Source: Adhaeribacter aerolatus
Lineage (GTDB): Bacteria; Bacteroidota; Bacteroidia; Cytophagales; Hymenobacteraceae
Direction of reading: 5' to 3'
NCBI RefSeq assembly: GCF_007991635.1
Contig: NZ_BJYS01000026.1
Coordinates: 1-64,000 of the forward strand
DNA: 64,000 nt
The notes under the pieces: generated by a model
The model's database searches: none
The model's input: only the letters and a program-made list of their open reading frames with translations
Told to the model about the DNA's origin: nothing
Program-made: the position numbers and the translations under genes
Shown here: positions 61,485-64,000 of the stretch, one piece after another
Numbering within the stretch: the stretch's first letter is position 1
How the letters are laid out: every line of letters starts with the position of its first letter

Positions 61485-62657
61485 TTACAAAATAACGGGA
61501 TGCCGGTGAAAGGGTTTAAGCGGGTCGAAGAGGTAGCGGTACGTTACCAGTTGGCGGCTTTGTTCGGCGCCTAAGTTTTGCGATATATTTAATATTTTGG
61601 GATTAAAGTCGCCTTGCCATTGCAATTCTACCTGTTTGTAGCGGGTTTTGGCTTTAATCACCTTCTCGGCTTCCACAATCATAAAATAATCGATGCCGGT
61701 ACCCTGAAATTCCGGCACGATGCCAAAGGCCAGACCAACAAACCGGTTACATACGCCTAACCGCTGTAATATTATAAATTTAAGCTTCGCCCACAGGTTA
61801 AATTGCCCGTTCAGGTACTTTACCAACTGATTTATATCCGGAATATTAATCCACATGGCGATGGGTTCCTCCTGGTGGTAGGCAAACCAGATTAACTTTT
61901 CGTCCAGAATAGGCTGCATGGTTTTAAAAAGCCGGATGGCCTGGTTAACCGGTATTTCTTTGTTGCCTTCGTGCTGGGCCCAGGCTTTGTTGTAAACAAT
62001 ACTGAAGTCGGCGGCAAATTTATTTAGCTGAGGTTTCTTTAAATGCGCGGCTTTGAAAGCACTGTTGTCGGCAAATTTCTGGTGAGCGGTGTAAAATTTA
62101 GGTTGCAGTTGGGTGGTCTCATCGGCCACGGGCAAGCTCCAGCAGATTTGGTTATAAAAGTTTTTAAAACCGTAGCTTTCGAATAAAGCCTGGTAATAGG
62201 GCGGGTTGTAGTTCATGGTATACAAAGGGGCCTGAAAGCCCGAAATCAGTAAGCCCCACCATTTGTCCCTTTCGCCAAAATTAATCGGGCCGTCCATGGC
62301 CTCCATGCCCTGGTGCTGCAGCCAGGCGCGGGCCGTATCAAAAAGCAGGTTAGCGGCCGGTTGGTCGTTTACGCAATCGAAAAAGCCCATGCCGCCAACT
62401 TTTACATCGTCGCCTTTGTTTTTGTACCGGTTGTTTACAAAAGCCGCAATCCGGCCGATTGCCTGACCCGCCTCATTAATTAAAATCCACCGCTGAACTT
62501 CGCCGTGGTTAAAATATTTGTTTTTTTGCGGATCGAAAACCGCCTTTACATCTTTGTCTAAAGGTCGAATCCAATGGGGATTGTTTTGGTTTAAAGTGAT
62601 ATGAACCTGCAGAAAAACTTTTTCTTTTTGCTTATTATCGACCTCGACCAGAACCAT
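61485..62657 (-). CDS. GNAT-like acyltransferase family protein
   Basis: The 390-residue protein is a long GNAT-related family seen in Bacteroidota: VFLQVHITLNQNNPHWIRPLD at the N-terminus, GRIAAFVNNRYKNKG as the first acetyl-CoA-fold strand pair, GFFDCVND, then GPINFGERDKWWGLLISGF, and a second fold half with GLAFGIVPEFQGTGIDYFMI resembling a pyrophosphate-binding motif A (QGTGID). Two GNAT folds in tandem are likely. Substrate unknown. It is monocistronic. The partial gene at the window start may be a distant relative of the same fold. Confidence 0.75.
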   Translation of the reverse strand: MVLVEVDNKQKEKVFLQVHITLNQNNPHWIRPLDKDVKAVFDPQKNKYFNHGEVQRWILINEAGQAIGRIAAFVNNRYKNKGDDVKVGGMGFFDCVNDQPAANLLFDTARAWLQHQGMEAMDGPINFGERDKWWGLLISGFQAPLYTMNYNPPYYQALFESYGFKNFYNQICWSLPVADETTQLQPKFYTAHQKFADNSAFKAAHLKKPQLNKFAADFSIVYNKAWAQHEGNKEIPVNQAIRLFKTMQPILDEKLIWFAYHQEEPIAMWINIPDINQLVKYLNGQFNLWAKLKFIILQRLGVCNRFVGLAFGIVPEFQGTGIDYFMIVEAEKVIKAKTRYKQVELQWQGDFNPKILNISQNLGAEQSRQLVTYRYLFDPLKPFHRHPVIL

Positions 62658-62964
62658 AGGCGTGTGTTTGGTAATCTATTCTATTCAAAATAAATATCAT
62701 TTCCTACATTCAGGGCCGGCATATTTACCGCCCCTGAATTGAATATTCGGCGCAAAAGTAAAATTTAAATCCCGGGCAATTGCTTTTAACCAGAATAATA
62801 ATCTGATAACGAAGAAAACAGAGCAATCTTCTACCGGTAAGTTAATAGTAACGGGCGTTGGGAAAAAAACTATTATTGCTGCGATAGCCGGGCCATAAAT
62901 ATTGTCGTCCTTTGGTTTATTTATATTACATTTTGCCTGACAGATTTATTAGCTTTTAGTCCGC
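62658..62964. other. Divergent intergenic spacer
   Basis: About 300 bases between two divergent genes. A near-match TAcaTTTT lies at about 62928-62935 before the plus-strand gene, too weak to call a promoter. No gene seen. Confidence 0.4.
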
Positions 62965-64000
62965 ATGATTATTCACCGCCATTTCTTTTCGCTTACTTTC
63001 TTATTCTTAACCTTGATTGGGGCTTTACCTGGGTACGCCGCTGAACCGATAGCTATCCGGACCAAATTTGAACACGCCTTTACCAGTTCTAAAGATTACG
63101 CTAACCCACTCTATGACGTAAAAAAGTTCAGTGTTAAGTTTACTTCGCCTACCGGCCGGGTTAAAAACATAAACGGCTTCTGGGACGGTGACCGCAACTG
63201 GCGAGTACGTTTTGCCCCCGACGAAATAGGTGCCTGGACCTGGGAATCTACTTGCTCCGACGCGGAAAATATCGGCTTGAACGGCGTTAAAGGGAGTTTT
63301 ACCTGCACCGATAATAAAAGTAAATTAGCCATTTATCAGCACGGCGAAATTATTCATCCCAAAGGCTCTTACCACTTAACCCACGCCGACGGCACACCTT
63401 TCTTCTGGGCAGCTTGTACGGCCTGGAACGGCACGCTTAAATCTACGGAGCAGGAATGGGATACGTACCTCAGCCACCGCGCCCAAAATGGCTACAATGT
63501 TATTCAGTTCGTAACCACGCAATGGCGCGGCGGCGATAAAAACAGCCTGGGTCAGGTAGCATTTGAAGGCAGCGGCAAAATAAAACTGAACCCGGCGTTT
63601 TTCCGGCACCTCGACGGCAAAATAGATAAGATAAACGAACACGGCTTGGTAGCGGCTCCGGTGCTTTTATGGGCTTTAGGTTCGGTGCAGGGCCGCGAGT
63701 TAAGCCCCGGTTATTATTTGCCCGAAGAGGAAGCTATTCTGCTGGCCCGCTACATGGTGGCCCGTTACGGCGGCAACCAGGTAATCTGGATTTTGGGCGG
63801 CGACGGTAAATACACCGAAGAAAATGAACAACGCTGGAAAAATATTGGCCGCGCGGTATTTAAAGACGAACACCCGGGTTTGGTGGCTTTGCACCCGGGC
63901 GGCGGTTCCTGGATAGGCGAGGCTTACGCCCAAGAAAAATGGCTGGATATTATCGGTTACCAATCGGGCCACAACAACAGCGCCCGCACCATTAATTTTA
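62965..64000 (+). CDS. DUF5060/DUF4038 secreted glycosidase-like protein (3' end outside window)
   Basis: Translation from the ATG at 62965 gives a signal peptide (HFFSLTFLFLTLIGALPGYA), an N-terminal DUF5060 beta-sandwich (FEHAFTSSKDYANPLYDVKK, GFWDGDRNWRVRFAP, GAWTWES), and a TIM-barrel DUF4038 domain (HADGTPFFWAACTAWNG, NGYNVIQFVTTQWRGGDKNS, NQVIWILGGDGKY). This is the architecture of GH140 apiosidases and relatives acting on plant cell-wall pectin. The frame is open at the window end, so the last domain is not seen. No SusCD pair is visible in the window. Confidence 0.88.
   Translation, partial: MIIHRHFFSLTFLFLTLIGALPGYAAEPIAIRTKFEHAFTSSKDYANPLYDVKKFSVKFTSPTGRVKNINGFWDGDRNWRVRFAPDEIGAWTWESTCSDAENIGLNGVKGSFTCTDNKSKLAIYQHGEIIHPKGSYHLTHADGTPFFWAACTAWNGTLKSTEQEWDTYLSHRAQNGYNVIQFVTTQWRGGDKNSLGQVAFEGSGKIKLNPAFFRHLDGKIDKINEHGLVAAPVLLWALGSVQGRELSPGYYLPEEEAILLARYMVARYGGNQVIWILGGDGKYTEENEQRWKNIGRAVFKDEHPGLVALHPGGGSWIGEAYAQEKWLDIIGYQSGHNNSARTINF

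Noticed and set aside
1-64000. CRISPR arrays, tRNA and rRNA genes
   Set aside because: No regularly spaced identical repeats, no tRNA arms with TTCGANTC and CCA-like ends, and no rRNA sequence was noticed in the gaps; a covariance-model scan was not possible.

Overview
The window reads as a mid-GC chromosome segment of a Bacteroidota bacterium, most likely order Cytophagales, family Hymenobacteraceae (Adhaeribacter-like). That placement is inference from gene content: two secreted proteins with type IX secretion (T9SS) C-terminal domains, many lipoproteins, bacillithiol synthesis (BshC), a GH97 enzyme, DUF4783/DUF2911/DUF922 proteins, and promoter-like TAnnTTTG boxes typical of the phylum. 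No phage, conjugative element, CRISPR array, tRNA or rRNA was seen. Most genes are core or ordinary accessory genes in short transcription units.

Layout. 0-3 kb: the end of a GNAT-like gene, an orphan DUF433 antitoxin-like gene and an AT-rich 586-residue protein with a PD-(D/E)XK nuclease signature. 2.7-13.2 kb: a large alpha-2-macroglobulin lipoprotein with an intact CLEQ thioester motif, a PemK/MazF-type toxin-antitoxin pair, a GH97 glycosidase and an SGNH hydrolase. 13.3-13.5 kb: a probable SRP RNA with its own terminator. 13.6-22.2 kb: a serine hydrolase, a TetR-like regulator, thioredoxin with its DUF6952 partner, a c-type heme protein, and the prfA / DinB / beta-helix lipoprotein / yjbQ run. 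22-36 kb: M43 protease (T9SS), gpmI, DUF4783, nadC, small membrane proteins and lipoproteins, ZIP transporter, OsmC, a beta-propeller-like secreted protein and an APC permease. 36-48 kb: a modular beta-helix lipoprotein, DUF2911, RtcB, TM2, a delta-60-repeat T9SS protein, DUF922 and YoaK. 48-64 kb: rimO, a REP-associated transposase in a mirror-symmetric palindrome array, TerC, an AT-rich NERD-TPR protein, a broken second REP-type transposase, bshC with 5-formyl-THF cyclo-ligase, mnmD, a GNAT-like protein and the start of a DUF5060/DUF4038 glycosidase.

The least explained parts are two AT-rich islands, each a single large gene with a PD-(D/E)XK-type nuclease core (952-2712 and 53700-56969), and at least five families of short palindromic repeats. 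In one family the hairpin stems change on both sides while the TGYAG loop stays fixed. That family surrounds an intact HUH/Y1 transposase and has a solo copy 19 kb away. The second large nuclease gene lies next to a decayed transposase of the same superfamily, which has its own flanking inverted repeats.
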